NCBI GenBank assembly: GCA_000827495.1
Contig: KN817666.1
Coordinates: 1 to 64,000 of the forward strand
Direction: 5' to 3'
From: Hypholoma sublateritium FD-334 SS-4
Lineage: Eukaryota; Basidiomycota; Agaricomycetes; Agaricales; Strophariaceae
Length of the DNA: 64,000 bases
Shown one piece after another: positions 46,930-59,535 of the stretch (positions within the stretch are counted from its first letter, which is position 1; each line of letters starts with the position of its first letter). A program made the position numbers and the translations under genes. The notes under the pieces were generated by a model. The model was not told the origin of the DNA and searched no databases. It was given only the letters and a program-made list of their open reading frames with translations.

Positions 46930-49424
46930 CAGCAATTCAAGTTCAAGTACCATGACGACGTCATATGGTCTTTCACTACTATATTCCCTTATGATGACAC
47001 ACGGTTCTCATGGACCAGAATATAATAATAGACACAGTACATATTCCAATAATAAAGGGCCCGTGCATAAGCGAGCGTGCGCAAGCGCGTAAATACATAA
47101 CCATGGACCGCGCACTTACCAAACCTGCTTCAGTGGCCTCTTATAGTAGTGATTAATATGTATGCTAATTCTCAGATAATACTGGTCCCTAGGGGATGCA
47201 CAGCGACAAGATATAGGATCCGTGCCTGGGGTGTGACAAGGCGCATCGCACACTGCATATTGATATGGCTTTACACAACCGTACTTAATTGATGATGGAG
47301 TTTGGTTCTCTCCGACTACAATTCTATTTAAAGACATATAGGTTTGTGCGACGATCTTACATTGATGGCGGTATTTGGCCCCTGAAAACCACGTCCTATT
47401 AAGCGCCTGCCCGGAGCCATCAAGTTCAAGCCCGACCCCTGTGCACATTTAATATAGATGATAAATCCGGTGGCACACTCTCTGAAAGTCAGGGCCGGTA
47501 GGGCGCTTGCCTGGGCAGCGCGGGAGCGCGCAGGGTATTCATCACCTGTGGGGAGTCTGCACTTGCCACTGCGCACAGGCGTCGAGCCATATGGTTGTGC
47601 ATGACCATTTCCCACCGATAATGAAATATGGTTCTATAGAATCTGATGAGATTCGGTCCGCTGCCTCTGAAATATTATTTTAAGACAACCAGTTTCCTAC
47701 GACCATATATTACTGCTGATAGAATTTGGGCCAAAGAAACCATATGCTACTAATAAAATCACCAACGACTAAGCCCAGCCTGCCGCTATGCACGCTGAAA
47801 GCAATTAACGAAGCCGGCGGCCCGCTCAAGGCCCATGCGCATACGCGCGAGGAATTGAACTGCCGGGTGGGAGAGCGTATCCACCCCCGCGGTCAGTACG
47901 CACCCGAATCAAGTTGTATGGTTCTGCATGACTATCTCCCTCTGATAATGAAATATGAATTTCCAGAACCATATTTATTAGATATTGTCATTTAGTTCGC
48001 AGCATCTGAAATGTTATTTTTAGACAAGCGGTTTCGTACGACTATATATCCCTTCTGATTATATTCAGTCCACAGAAACTACGTACTATTAATAAAATTT
48101 ACAACGGCCTGCGAAGCAACACGCGTGCGAGAGGTAAGCCCTCTTGCAGTTAACGAGCGCACGGGCCAAGTGCGCTCTTGCAATTCATCGACGAAGCCGG
48201 CAGCGCGCTCGCATACGCGCGGGAAATTGAGCTGCCAGATGGGAGAGAGCATCTACCCTGCCATCAGTGTGCTTTGGAATCAGATTTTTTGGTTCTGCAT
48301 GTCCATTTCCCTCTGATAATGAAATATGAATTTCCAGAACCATATTTATTAGATATTGTCATTTAGTTCGCAGCATCTGAAACGTTATTTTTAGACAAGC
48401 GGTTTCGTACGACTATATATCCCTTCTGATTATATTCAGTCCACAGAAACTANGTACTATTAATAAAATTTACAACGGCCTGCGAAGCAACACGCGTGCG
48501 AGAGGTAAGCCCTCTTGCAGTTAACGAGCGCACGGGCCAAGTGCGCTCTTGCAATTCATCGACGAAGCCGGCAGCGCGCTCGCATACGCGCGGGAAATTG
48601 AGCTGCCNGATGGGAGAGAGCATCTACCCTGCCATCAGTGTGCTTTGGAATCAGATTTTTTGGTTCTGCATGTCCATTTCCCNCTGATAATGAAATATGA
48701 ATTTCCAGAACCATATTTATTAGATATTGTCATTTAGTTCGCAGCATCTGAAACGTTATTTTTAGACAAGCGGTTTCGTACGACTATATATCTCTTCTGA
48801 TAATATTCAGTCCACAGAAACTACGTACTATTAATAAAATCTACAGCGGCCCAGCACTCAGCACACCCCGCGCAGCAATACGCGTGCGAGAGGTAAGCCT
48901 TCTTGCAGTTAACGAGCGCACGGGCCAAGTGCGCTCTTGCAATTCGTCAACGAAGCCGGCGGCGCGCTCGCGTGTAGCGAGAAACTACAGGCTATAAATA
49001 ACGATAGCACCGGCCCCTGTGTATATGAAAAATGTCAATGAAGCCGGCGGCNCGCCNGCGTGGTCCACGGGGCCGTCTGTGCCCACGTAGAAGTGAGGGC
49101 CAGGACTGTANNAAAATAAATGGTGTATCTTTATTACATGCCCACAGAAATATAGGTCCTCCAGACCATATTCCATTGAATGATTAAATAATCAAATGAT
49201 TTTGAACAATATATTTTGTTGTGCGATGTAGCTTTGCAATACCATATTCTATTGATGTTAGGATTTGGCATCTGGGGACTCAATTCTATTAATAAATATG
49301 GTATTGGAATACCACGAGCATTCCTGATTGGCGCCGGTGGAGCGCTCACGCGGGCCCTATACGCGAGCCCCACCATCCGACGGTGGCTGCGAGCGTGCGC
49401 GGCGCGCCCCCAACCAATTCAGCA
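46930..49424 (+). repeat. Right flanking repeat array (inverted relative to the left array)
   Basis: Units contain ATGGTTCTGCATGACCATTT, CTGATAATGAAATATG, a TTATTTTTAGACAA block, a CGTACGACTATATAT block and ACTATTAATAAAAT, then a G/C-rich patch with GAAGCCGGC and GCGCGCTCGCATACGCGCG. They match the reverse complement of the left array unit by unit. The array continues into the N gap, so its outer end is unknown. Open frames inside are not supported as genes. Confidence 0.75.
47943..48960 (+). repeat. 371 bp tandem repeat within the right array
   Basis: Two nearly identical 371 bp units (starting about 47943 and 48314) are followed by a third, diverged unit to about 48960. The phrase GATATTGTCATTTAGTTCGC recurs at 47981, 48352 and 48723. 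The second unit contains Ns at 48453, 48608 and 48683, so its sequence may partly be an assembly artefact. Confidence 0.85.
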
Positions 49425-49779
49425 NNNNNNNNNNNNNNNNNNNNNNNNNNNNNNNNNNNNNNNNNNNNNNNNNNNNNNNNNNNNNNNNNNNNNNNNNNNN
49501 NNNNNNNNNNNNNNNNNNNNNNNNNNNNNNNNNNNNNNNNNNNNNNNNNNNNNNNNNNNNNNNNNNNNNNNNNNNNNNNNNNNNNNNNNNNNNNNNNNNN
49601 NNNNNNNNNNNNNNNNNNNNNNNNNNNNNNNNNNNNNNNNNNNNNNNNNNNNNNNNNNNNNNNNNNNNNNNNNNNNNNNNNNNNNNNNNNNNNNNNNNNN
49701 NNNNNNNNNNNNNNNNNNNNNNNNNNNNNNNNNNNNNNNNNNNNNNNNNNNNNNNNNNNNNNNNNNNNNNNNNNNNNNN
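49425..49779. other. Assembly gap (355 Ns)
   Basis: A run of undetermined bases hides the outer end of the right repeat array and possibly the terminus of the proposed element. Confidence 0.99.
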
Positions 49780-49924
49780 TACAGAGTGACCCATTTTAAC
49801 TTTGTCACTTTTCTCGCAGTCAGAATACATATAAACCTGGCACACCCATAGCTCTCCCTCTCATCCACACCCATCCAACCACATCCAACCTCACCTCACC
49901 ACACCTGAGCTCACTGTCATCAAC

Positions 49925-50393
49925 ATGATCACCATTTACATCCTCAACAGCGCAATCAAGCTCAAGATGGAGAAAAAGCTCTACCAGGGCAGTGTAATCG
50001 CGCTGGAGAGGATTGCGAAGCAGCTGCCTGCTCACACGGGCCACCTGGCCATCTTGTAAGTCCATTTTCTCGATCGCGGGTCGCGCTAACAAGCGCCAAA
50101 CGCTTGTCGCACAGTTCCACCCCCCACGGGCCCCGGCGCTCTGTGACGTCGCGCCTTTACGCGAAGACGAGGAACGGGGAGAATTTCCTCGGTATCCTCA
50201 TATTCACGTTGGACGGGCGCGCTCCGCATTTCACTTCGGCGGAGGATTGTTGCGGTCGAGCGGCGGATCTTCGAGGGTCGTACCTGTCGAAGCTTTCCGA
50301 CCGGCTCAGGAAAATAGGGTACGTCGTGTTTTTCATCGATGTAAATTTTGTATTAACTTGGATCTATTATCCAGAACGTGGCCTGGTTTCTGA
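49925..50393 (+). CDS. Small orphan protein, 117 residues
   Basis: Three exons (49925-50055, 50115-50318, 50375-50393) join in frame by GT-AG introns. The product starts MITIYILNSAIKLKMEKKLY, continues with GSVIALERIAKQLPAHTGHL and FLGILIFTLDGRAPHF, and ends TWPGF. A C/T-rich, cacaccca-type leader directly upstream resembles a fungal 5' untranslated region. No known family was recognised. The join of exons 1 and 2 is favoured because it links two coding-looking blocks in one frame. Confidence 0.5.
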
Positions 50394-51704
50394 AAGTAGA
50401 ATACCGTTTCTATTCGTGCATGTAGGGCTCCCCAATATATTCTTCAGTACCCCATACGCGTCTCCGTGTCCCATCTTATCAGTTATCTCATTGCTCGTAA
50501 TCTTATCGCTAACTACACGACACTAACTACATGACCTTACGTAGTTAAGTAAAATGCGCAATGCGCAGTGTAGATCGAGCATCAGTGTAAGGTGTTCGTT
50601 TAACAGAATTGCACGGGTCACTATGTTGTATTTTACACGGCTCCCTTGACCCACGACTCGCGAAGCCTTTGTGCCCGTCGTCAGCTCCTAATATTAGTCT
50701 AGTGACACGAAATGACACGGCCATGATTCCACGCGCGTGGCTTTTGTATTCACGAGGAACACTCACAAAGTGACAAACGAGGGCTTAAAAGACACCGTGC
50801 GATGCCCCCCTTCCAGGGGAAGCTGGAAAAGCAGTCGCCTGGGCCGGGTCTTGGGCGCTTAAGTCAACCACTGATCGTAGAAACTGATCGTAAAGCGGAG
50901 ATACATCCGGGTCATCGATTTACTTCCCATTGCTAGTGGTACTGACGCGCGCCTAACACGGGGTGCGCATTGGTGTGTCCTTGTCACTGATTCATTGATC
51001 TTACTATATGTGAGTCATAATCATCAATAGAATCCGTACATGGAACTTTGGAAATTGGAATACCGCGACCATTCTCATGTCGCCCAAGTTCCTTTGAGAA
51101 ACACGATTGCACATGCATCACGCAGCCTTCTGTGCAGGTCCTCAGAGCTTTCTTTAGAGATGGGTGAGCATCGTGCACTGATTTCCAGCAGACTAATAAC
51201 TTGCCTACTATAATAGTCTAATTAGATCCACAGGTCCTATTTTAAGATAATTGTATGTAAAATAGACCTAAATAGGTCTAGGAGTTCGGATGCGGCCTTC
51301 AACTCTGCTTCTACAGGGATACAAAACCAGAATCGCGCCATCGATTAGTTCAGTTTAGACTGATCAGTAGTGCTCCCTCGGAGCGCGAATGACATACTTT
51401 CTAATACACAATCGATAAGTGTCTGACATGGCACACCATGAAGTCAGAGAAGCGAAGTATAACTCGGATAACATGATGGTCTTGTTTCGCGAATAATGGA
51501 AGATGGAAGGTGTGCATACATAATCCGAAATTATGTGCGAAAGATGAGCAACAAAATAACTGCGCAAGGCGGTGCAACTCGAGTATGGAACGTAAAGAAA
51601 TCTATCATACAACGTTCTGAGAAATGGGCGGTAGACACCGCCAAAATAGGGCGTCAGGCGTAAATTCCACGGTCCGCATGCCAATCCAAGTCCACAGCAC
51701 ACGC
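50394..51704. other. Intergenic region, no supported gene
   Basis: A local word with inverted symmetry occurs near 51220-51285 (GATCCACAGGTCCTATTTTA, and AAAATAGACCTAAATAGGTC). Other open frames lack coding features. The right end holds the 3' flank of the leftward membrane-protein gene. Confidence 0.4.
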
Positions 51705-52882
51705 CTAGCTCGTGCCCCTAAGCCCCAGGTGCAGCGGCTTCATCGCCACCCCGGGCGTTGGTGCATCCAAGTTCACATCAACGAGCCGATCGCCCTCGCC
51801 GCCCTCAGAGAAGCTCCGTCGCACCGCATCCGGTCGCGGAACCTCCTCGATGTCGCCATCCCGCCCGCCCTTGTCGCCACGTTCGCGGAGTGGCGAGCGC
51901 GGGGGTGGCCGCTCGAGGCTCGACCGCCCTGCCAACTCGACGCTCGAGCCGCGCGCCTTCACATTGTCCGCGGTGCCGCTTTTGTCCGTGTATGCCGTCG
52001 TCCCGCTCGCCATCGAGCTGCCCTGTATGCGCGCGGCGTGCGCCGCCTGGCTGTCCGCTGCGAAGAGGACGGTCGCGGTTGCGACCCCTGTGAAGAAGTT
52101 AATCCAGATGAACGCGATCACGACGCGCCCTGGGTGGGCGGCGGGTCAGTACAGCATTCGTTCGCGGCGGGCAACGGCGGGGAGCGACTCACAGTGCAGG
52201 GAGCTGCGGTAGCGCAGCGGGATGCCTGCAGCGAGAAGGATAGCGTTGACGTCCGCCTGCGAGATGCGCACGCCGTCGATGGTCACGATGAGCTGCGTGC
52301 CCGAGCGCGCGAAGAACCATGTCTCCGCCGCACCGGCGATGAGCGTCCAGATGCAGAGCGCTATGATCGTGCACGCGAAGCCGCGGAACTTGTAGGGCCG
52401 CTTCGCGAACACGAAGTTCACGGCGATCGCGAACACGAGCACAATCCAGAGCACGCAGAAGCCGACGACAGTGATTGTCGCGGAGGTGTAGATGTCTATA
52501 AATACGGTGGATCAGTGCGGCGCACGACGGGAGCTGGGGTCAGGCTAACTGTTGACGTTCACCCAGACTACAGCGGGCGGATTGAATGCAGTCAGGAGGG
52601 TGTTTCGGTTGTGAACAGAGACGTTTGAAGCCCAGAATCCTGTAAGCGATTGTACGATTAGCAGGCGCAAGGCCGATAGGTTCAGAAAATGCAACACTGG
52701 GTAGAAGAATACGCACCTAAACCGATGGACGTTGATGTAATAGCCCACGTAAGGACTAACATGCAGGTACGCATCCAGAAAAGGTGTGCGTATTTGGATT
52801 TAAGCGAAGGAGTATTTGTGATGCCTTGACCGTCGCGAAAGGTATCGTTCACGTCGTCGTGATAAGGTTCCTTGGACGCCAT
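51705..52882 (-). CDS. Predicted integral membrane protein (four or more helices) with a charged tail
   Basis: On the minus strand, MASKEPYHDDVNDTF (52882; an ATG two codons upstream at 52888 is also possible) leads into MRTCMLVLTWAITSTSIGLG. After introns, FWASNVSVHNRNTLLTAFN and ATITVVGFCVLWIVLVFAIAV follow, then YKFRGFACTIIALCIWTLIAGAAE, a loop with SGTQLIVTIDGVRISQADV, and VIAFIWINFFTGVATATVLFA. The last 100 residues are hydrophilic (SSLERPPPRSPLRERGDKGG) and end HLGLRGTS. The layout of short N-terminus, four spaced helices and polar tail resembles fungal MARVEL-type proteins, but no signature residue proves it. The G/C-rich codon usage of the large exon supports a real gene. Confidence 0.65.
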
Positions 52883-54199
52883 CTGCACTTCGTAGCGCGT
52901 GGGAGGTGCTGAGTGGGTAGAGAGTAGTCGGTAAGGTTGATATTATGCCTGAAAAGTGAAATTCTCAGAGAGCGCTGGAGTCGTAGTCGCACAGTTCAAG
53001 AAGGAAGATCCCCGTAAGAAGTCTGGCGCATCTCTTTATTAACCATTCAATGTGGAACCCGATAGAATGGACATACTGGACTGGTTGACGGTGCGATCGA
53101 CAATTCTGCGCATGACGACTCGAAAGTGCAAAGCATTCTACGTGAATAGAAAGGCCGCAGATACCATAAGTAGAAATGTCACCGCGCAGATTGAGGTATT
53201 TCATGATGCGAATTTCGGAGGCCCTGTCGCTGAGCGAGGAGGTCTTGAATACACGCACGAGTCTCCCAGAATTCGGTCATAGGAGTAGGCGCTAGACATA
53301 ACTGGATAAATTTCCTAGCCCAGAGGTTTCCGTGTAGGAATGCATGTCATTTCTTTTCTCTTTAGTAGGAACACTGAGTCACTGACTTCGGCGGATAGAA
53401 GGCTCAGCCCATGTTCATTGCCAAAGCCATGGCAGGATCCAGACAGAGTCCAAGCCCTGGAAAAAATCTGGAATAAAAAATGTCCTCCATATGAGACTGT
53501 TGGCTTGAGCGATTTTTTGAAGGAGTTTGGTACTAACTGCCCAGCGAAGTAGGAGAACAAGGCGTGTACTCGGAAATTTCCGAGACGCGTCGATATTGTG
53601 CCGAACGGCAAACTCCGAGGCTGTGTTGTCGACTGATTGTCGGCGGCCGCGTGCCAAGCGCGTCAGCGTTCATCTCAACGCTCAGCGCTCAGCACCCAGG
53701 AATGACCAGAGAATCGCTCAATGAATTCCCCGTGCAGATTTAAGTGACAATCACCTAGTAAACTCACCGGCAGGATGAACACTGGATGAACATAATGAAT
53801 ATCTTGATTGGCTCCACTGGCTCCGAGTCAAACGAAGGTTTGGTGTGCCACCAAGGTGTGTTGGCTTGATTCATACTGCCATCCAAGCTCAGATCGAGGC
53901 AGTGTCAATTTTTTCGCAACTGTTGACCGAACTCAACATGTCCACGGCTATGTGCCTTTTTCCTCGACGAAGCAACTCAAACCCCCATGGATTGACTCTG
54001 AACCTCTCTGAACCTGTCGGGTGAGCTGTGCCGTGTCGCTGACAGCTGCTGCTGCGCAGCCCGCATTTGATCGTCTTGAGCAGAGAGCCCCCTCAATTTA
54101 AATTCGAGTCCGATACTCTGCGGCCAGTTTTGCCCATGTTCGATTTATCTTAAGGGGGGGTGTGGCCGTCTCTCTGTCTTCTCTTCCTCACCCATCACC
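52883..54199. other. Intergenic region, only weak coding traces
   Basis: A plus-strand frame at 53340-53552 ends WNKKCPPYETVGLSDFLKEF, which looks protein-like, but no upstream exons, start context or family could be recognised. Other frames are short. Confidence 0.35.
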
Positions 54200-54891
54200 A
54201 TGGAGTTTACGAAGCCAATGGATATTTCTCCCTTCCGAACAGAGATACACCCTCCGCACTCCACTGCATCATTTAGAAGCGTACGTTCCCTGCCATTTGG
54301 ACCAATATCTCCGCTCATTTTGGATGTCTGCTTGCAGAAAGACGAGAAAAGCTCATGCTCAAGGGCCACAGAACAGTCTTGTTACAAGCCGTATAATCCA
54401 TGGATAGCATTTGTACGTTCAACGCCTTCGCCAAAATTCAAAATACTTATACAGCGTCACTTCAGCTCCAAGCGGCAAACGCAGCTCCACCGCCGTATAC
54501 CCAGCATGCGGAACGTCCAAGTTATGATCTTCTCTCTGCCTCGGGGAGGGTCCAGCATCAGAGTATGATAGGACTGCAAATGGAGCAGGCGGCGGAGCAG
54601 CTAAGAAAGGTTGGCATCTACCAGGCCGAGCATGGACGACAAGCACGCGACCAAATTGACGACACATTCAAGCGCGCCAACAAAGCGCGCCAAGCCACCC
54701 ACGAATGCGCGTGGAGGGCGCCGCAGGACGCAGGCCGCCGCTCAGACTGCGCCGCAAGTAGCTTTTCCACCTCACAATTCTCTGTGGAAGAGTCTACAGA
54801 CCCGTACACATACACGAAATCGCGCGCAAGCGGCGATATCACAGCCATTATTTCACCCCATTCACATCCAGGGGATGGTGCTTCTTATTGA
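54200..54891 (+). CDS. Orphan gene, weak
   Basis: A start MEFTKPMDISPFRTEIHPPH at 54200 is followed after a likely intron by coding-like sequence. This includes APPPYTQHAERPSYDLLSAS and a helical, charged part LQMEQAAEQLRKVGIYQAEH, RDQIDDTFKRANKARQATHE. The frame at 54400-54891 ends at a stop, while an overlapping frame from 54611 stays open to 54979. The true 3' end is therefore uncertain. A CT-rich leader (cgtctctctgtcttctcttcc) just before the ATG resembles a fungal promoter or 5' untranslated region. No family was recognised. Confidence 0.4.
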
Positions 54892-56503
54892 CCGCTACCC
54901 GGGGATACATACGTGCCGCATGCTGGGGAAATTGGGATTTCGAAGCAGGAAAAGGCCAAGAACTGATATTGAGAACTGAAGCACAGGAATGATGTTTGAA
55001 TGAAATTCAGAAACGCGGTCCACATACTCTACCCATTTGATCCTTGAAGCTTCGGGATTGTAAGACTCTGAATGAAGACGGATGCCAATTGCCAAGAGTC
55101 AAGCAACTTGGGGCTTGACTGTCTCCGACTTCAAGTAAGTAATTGTTCGTTTGATAAATCTATATATATTCTCTTCGATAGCTCGTATGCTCGATAAAAC
55201 TGTCAGGGTAACATTGAGTCATCATGCATCATGCTTCTGGCCTGCTGTCTCTCGGAACGGCTGCCAGTGCATGGGGTCGATGGAGTCTGGTCGAGTTCAA
55301 GTTCATGATCAGGTCGAGCTCGCATCATGTGATCGATCCCATCCGAACTTTCGCGTTCACCTGTCACTGTCAGAGCTTGGTCCGAGCGCTTGCCGCACAT
55401 AGCTTGTACGCCTCCTTGAAACCTAGGCGGAAGTTCCAACTCTGCAACACCCAATCTTCACCAGCATAATTATCTTGAAAAAGACCTGGCCAACACATTC
55501 TTACCTCTTCCAAGGAACCGCCTTGCTTATTTTGAGGCGCGCAATCGGCCGACTTGCTCGGTGCCCCATGATATGTCCGTGGCGCATTTCTGGTCGGCCC
55601 TTGGAAGAGAAGACTTGGTTCTAGTAACGGACTTGATCATATATGCATTCATTTCGCTTTGGATGCAGATATAAATGGCGATTTTGCACGAAGACAACGT
55701 CCAGGCCGGAAGACAGGAACTGATCTTCACATCCACATTTGTCTGTTAGTGTCTTTTCTCTCTGCAGGTATGCTCTCTTGCATCCTGTGATAATCCGTGC
55801 ACGTACAAATGCGAACATGGGCGCTGATTTCGTCGGATATAGAGTGTCTTCACATTGGCGGCCTGATCTGCACAACCTTCTATGACTTGCCCGTTGAGAT
55901 CTTGAATGTGCGTCTTGCAAAAATGTGGCTAGGTGCGACTGATTCCCGTCTCTCCACACGCTGCCTTACAGCTTTGCGATGTCCTCAGATACTCAAGTCG
56001 TTTCTCTAGTCTCAACGCCTAGCTGAATCCCTGCATGGTTCATCGGTTTATTCGCGAGCGAAATCATCCCCTGCACGAAGGAAGACATGATCACGGATGA
56101 TGGCTTGCAAGCGGCGTCGATAAAACCCCTCTTCCCCGAGGTCCATTAACCTGATTCATTCCGTCTGTCAAGGTGCGTTCCTTCAGAAGAGAAGTCAACA
56201 TAAAAAAAGCTATACTGACCCAGCATTATCAGAGATTATCGATTATCATCCACGGGCTCCAACAATTGCCTCGCGCACTAAGGGTGATGCTGCCATAACT
56301 CTGCAATTCCATTCTTTGGCAAGCCGTTCATGACTACATACGTCAAGTCCTATTTTTACGGCTCAATGTATCACGTAACGTCCGCTCCTTCAATCCTTCA
56401 ATATCGGGCGCCTGGAAAACTTAAAAGGCGGGGATGATAGGGGAAATCGTCAGTCCTTTGACCTCCAATTGACCACAGCAACACCTCTACTGCGCTCTCC
56501 AAC
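54892..56503. other. Intergenic region upstream of tyrosinase
   Basis: Short open frames occur. One at 55797-56009 has DLPVEILNVRLAKMW, faintly like the start of an F-box, but it is too short to call. The tyrosinase promoter should lie near 56300-56500, where AACTTAAAAGGCGG may serve as a TATA-like element about 85 bp before the ATG. Confidence 0.4.
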
Positions 56504-58724
56504 ATGTCGAAAGTCATCATCACGGGAGTTCCAGGCACCGCCAACCGGCTCGAAATCAATGACTTCGTCAAGAACGACAAGTTCTTCTCCCTCTACGTTC
56601 AAGCTCTTCGTAAGTACTACCTCCAGTTATAGCTTCCAATGCACGTACTGACCCGTTGTAAACCAAGAACGCATGAGCGCTACCACCCAGGCCGATGTCC
56701 GATCTTTCTTCCAGGTCGGAGGCATCCATGGGCTCCCGTACGTCCCATGGGACGGCGTCACTGGCGATCAGCCATTCGATCCAGATAACCAGTGGGGAGG
56801 CTACTGCACTCATGGATCTGTCTTGTTCCCGACATGGCACCGACCCTACGTATTGCTCTATGAGGTGAGCAAAACCAAGTTAATTGATCTGATCATTTAT
56901 CGATACCACTGGTTCTATAGCAAATCATCCAAGGACATGCTGCGGCCATCGCAGCCACGTATACTACCTCTGACAAAGGCGCATGGGTTCAGGCTGCGGC
57001 CGACCTCCGGCACCCATACTGGGACTGGGCTGCGAACGCTGTGCCCCCAGACCAGGTCATCGCCCTCAAGCAGGTAACGATCACCGCGCCGAACGGACAA
57101 AAGACAGCCGTCGACAACCCCCTCTACCATTATCGTTTCCACCCAATCGACCCTTCGTTCCCGACACCCTACAGCAGATGGCCTACAACACTCAGACAGC
57201 CGAACAGCTCCAGCCCCAATGCAACTGACAATGTTACACGGCTCAAAAGGTGCGATTTTTATCAATTAATCTATCTCTGCTTTACACTGACGCTCTTGAC
57301 TTTAGTGTATTGCGCGCAGCGCAGGAGGACATTACGACCAGTACTTACAGCATGCTCACGCGTGTTCACACCTGGGCAGCCTTTAGTAACCACACAGTTG
57401 GGGATGGCGGAAGCACCAGCAACAGTCTGGAAGCCATTCACGATGGAATTCACGTTGATGTTGGTGGAAACGGACATATGGCCGACCCATCTGTAGCCGG
57501 TAAATGGTTTTTGAAATTGCCAAGAAACATTCTCATCGCAGAATTCTATAGCGTTGGACCCTATTTTCTTTTTGCATCACACCAACGTCGACAGGTTGCT
57601 TGCTCTTTGGTCCGCTCTGAATCCGGGCGTCTGGGTTAGCCAAGGTGACTCTGAAGACGGCACGTTTATCCTCCCGCCTCAAGCTCCGGTTGATCAGACG
57701 ACCCGTACGTATTCCTTATCCTCCATTTCAAACAACTCGGGCTTACCCTTTCCCCTTCAAGCTTTGACACCATTCTCTAACAGCGAATCAACTTTCTGGC
57801 CCTCAAGCGCCACGACCGACACTGTGAAGCTAGGATACACCTACCCCGAGTTTAACAACCTCGATTTGGGGAACCCTGCTGCCGTTAAGAGCGCCATCGG
57901 AAACGCCGTTAACCGTCTCTACGGATCATCAGTCTTCGGCTTTTTCAATGCCGCATCCGCTGCCCCCGTGACGGCTGCCGCCACTGACCTCGCGGCCAAT
58001 GTTCCGCTCGAGAAGACCCCTTCCCCTGCTGCTCCGCCTGCGGCACCACCTGCACCCGCACCCGCGGCGGCTCCGATCCCTACCCCTGCCCAAGCGGCTC
58101 TTACTGCATCTGCTCCCGCCGCGTCTGCGGGTGCTCCGGAGCCTCACGCGCACGTCTCGGCCACGCCACTCGCTGCTGGCGAGCACGCTCCCTACGACTG
58201 GACCGCGCGCATCGCGTTCAAGAAATACGAGTTCGGATCCTCCTTCTCTGTGCTCCTCTTCATCGGCGGTGTCCCCGAGAACCCGGAGGAGTGGCACGTC
58301 AGCCCACACTTCGTCGGGGCGCACCACGCGTTTGTCAACAGTGTCGCCGGCCATTGCGCGAACTGCCGCAACCAGGGCGACATCGTTGTTGAGGGCTTTG
58401 TGCACCTCACGCAGTATATCCTGCGCCATGCAGGCTTGCCATCCCTGGAGCCTGGGATCGTCGAGCCATACCTGACTAACCAACTTCACTGGAGAGTCCA
58501 GAAGGTGCGTTTATATGGAGGCCATCTCCTTTTTTATCTGTTTCTTATCCTACTAATTTCTTTATTTTTAGGCTGACGGATCTGTTGCCAACCTCGAATC
58601 TCTTCACGTTTCCGTCTATGGCACGCCTTTGAGCTTCCCTCCTGGCTCCATATTCCCTGTTACGGGACAGCGCCACCACTTCCACGGGATTACCGCTGAT
58701 CGTACTGGAATCCTCCCTGCTTGA
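56504..58724 (+). CDS. Tyrosinase (polyphenol oxidase), basidiomycete type
   Basis: Seven exons (56504-56609, 56668-56864, 56921-57249, 57306-57499, 57552-57704, 57762-58504, 58572-58724) give 624 residues. Copper A ligands are H56 (GGIHGLP), H84 (YCTHG) and H93 (TWHRPY). C82 is placed for the Cys-His thioether bridge known from mushroom tyrosinase. Copper B ligands are H256 and H260 ([10 protein letters not shown]) and the His pair in [10 protein letters not shown]. The Y-x-Y motif (GYTYPEF) closes the catalytic core. A Pro/Ala-rich linker follows, and then a C-terminal domain with [19 protein letters not shown], which in the family shields the active site until removed by proteolysis. No signal peptide is seen, so the proenzyme is probably intracellular. 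It oxidises monophenols and diphenols to quinones for melanin formation. Confidence 0.95.
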
Positions 58725-59535
58725 TCTGGCTAGACGATGCCTATATGGCTAACGACGCTGTCGGACTGTCGAGAAGGAGCGGATTTGTTGAACCTAAATG
58801 ACAAAGAGTTGTGAACTGTACAATCTACCGGTAGCGAGGTCCTGTAGTACATGCATAATCTTGAATTAGACTGCGTTGTATCACGATTGAATAATGGCTA
58901 CGAACACATGAACAAAATATTTTAGGCGCATCATCACGGAAGGGATCAATGATCTATCATATCACCGAGCGCCTAAGTAGTTAAGCGCTGAAAATGTTTT
59001 GATGGCACTACGGGAATGATTGTGGAGGTCACCCCGAATGGCTGAGGCATCTCTAGCTTAATTCAGCTTTAGACCTGACTATGTAGTGTTAAATGGAGTC
59101 GCAGCTATGGTATGTGGATCGATTATCCTCGGCCTCGGGTGGCAGCGGCAGTGACGATATTTATTTCTACCAGCTGGCGGCGCCAGGCTATAATTGGTTG
59201 GCACCACAACCCAACCTCGACCTATCCACAACTACATAAAAGCATGTTCTTGGATAATACATACAGCTTAGCGACCGACGGAAGCAAATCGATAGGTTGT
59301 TCTTCAAATCCAGACTTGTGTTTGTGTTTTCTTTTGTTTTCATCTACATAACAACACAGTTTGTGCCACTCGCACCGTCCAGGATAACTATTGAAACATT
59401 GACCCTCAGCTGACTATATAAAGCTCTTCTTTTTCCGAGCTACCGTCTATATAATTTATTCTAAGCGGCATCCCGCACGTTAATACTCGCAATCTACCTG
59501 CCGCTGCATTCCCTTGCTCTTTATTAAATACCGCC
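58725..59535. other. Intergenic spacer
   Basis: The 3' flank of tyrosinase is followed by the probable promoter of the next gene, with TATATAA-type sequence near 59415 and 59448. No coding region is supported. Confidence 0.45.

Noticed and set aside
49216..49874. Open frames spanning the N gap
   Set aside because: Mostly undetermined bases; no coding evidence on either side.
51624..52628. 334-codon plus-strand frame opposite the membrane-protein gene
   Set aside because: Arg/Ala-rich composition typical of an antisense shadow in a G/C-rich exon; the minus strand has ordered membrane helices and introns.
55797..56009. Possible F-box (DLPVEILNVRLAKMW)
   Set aside because: Only a short partial similarity, no continuation; too weak to annotate.
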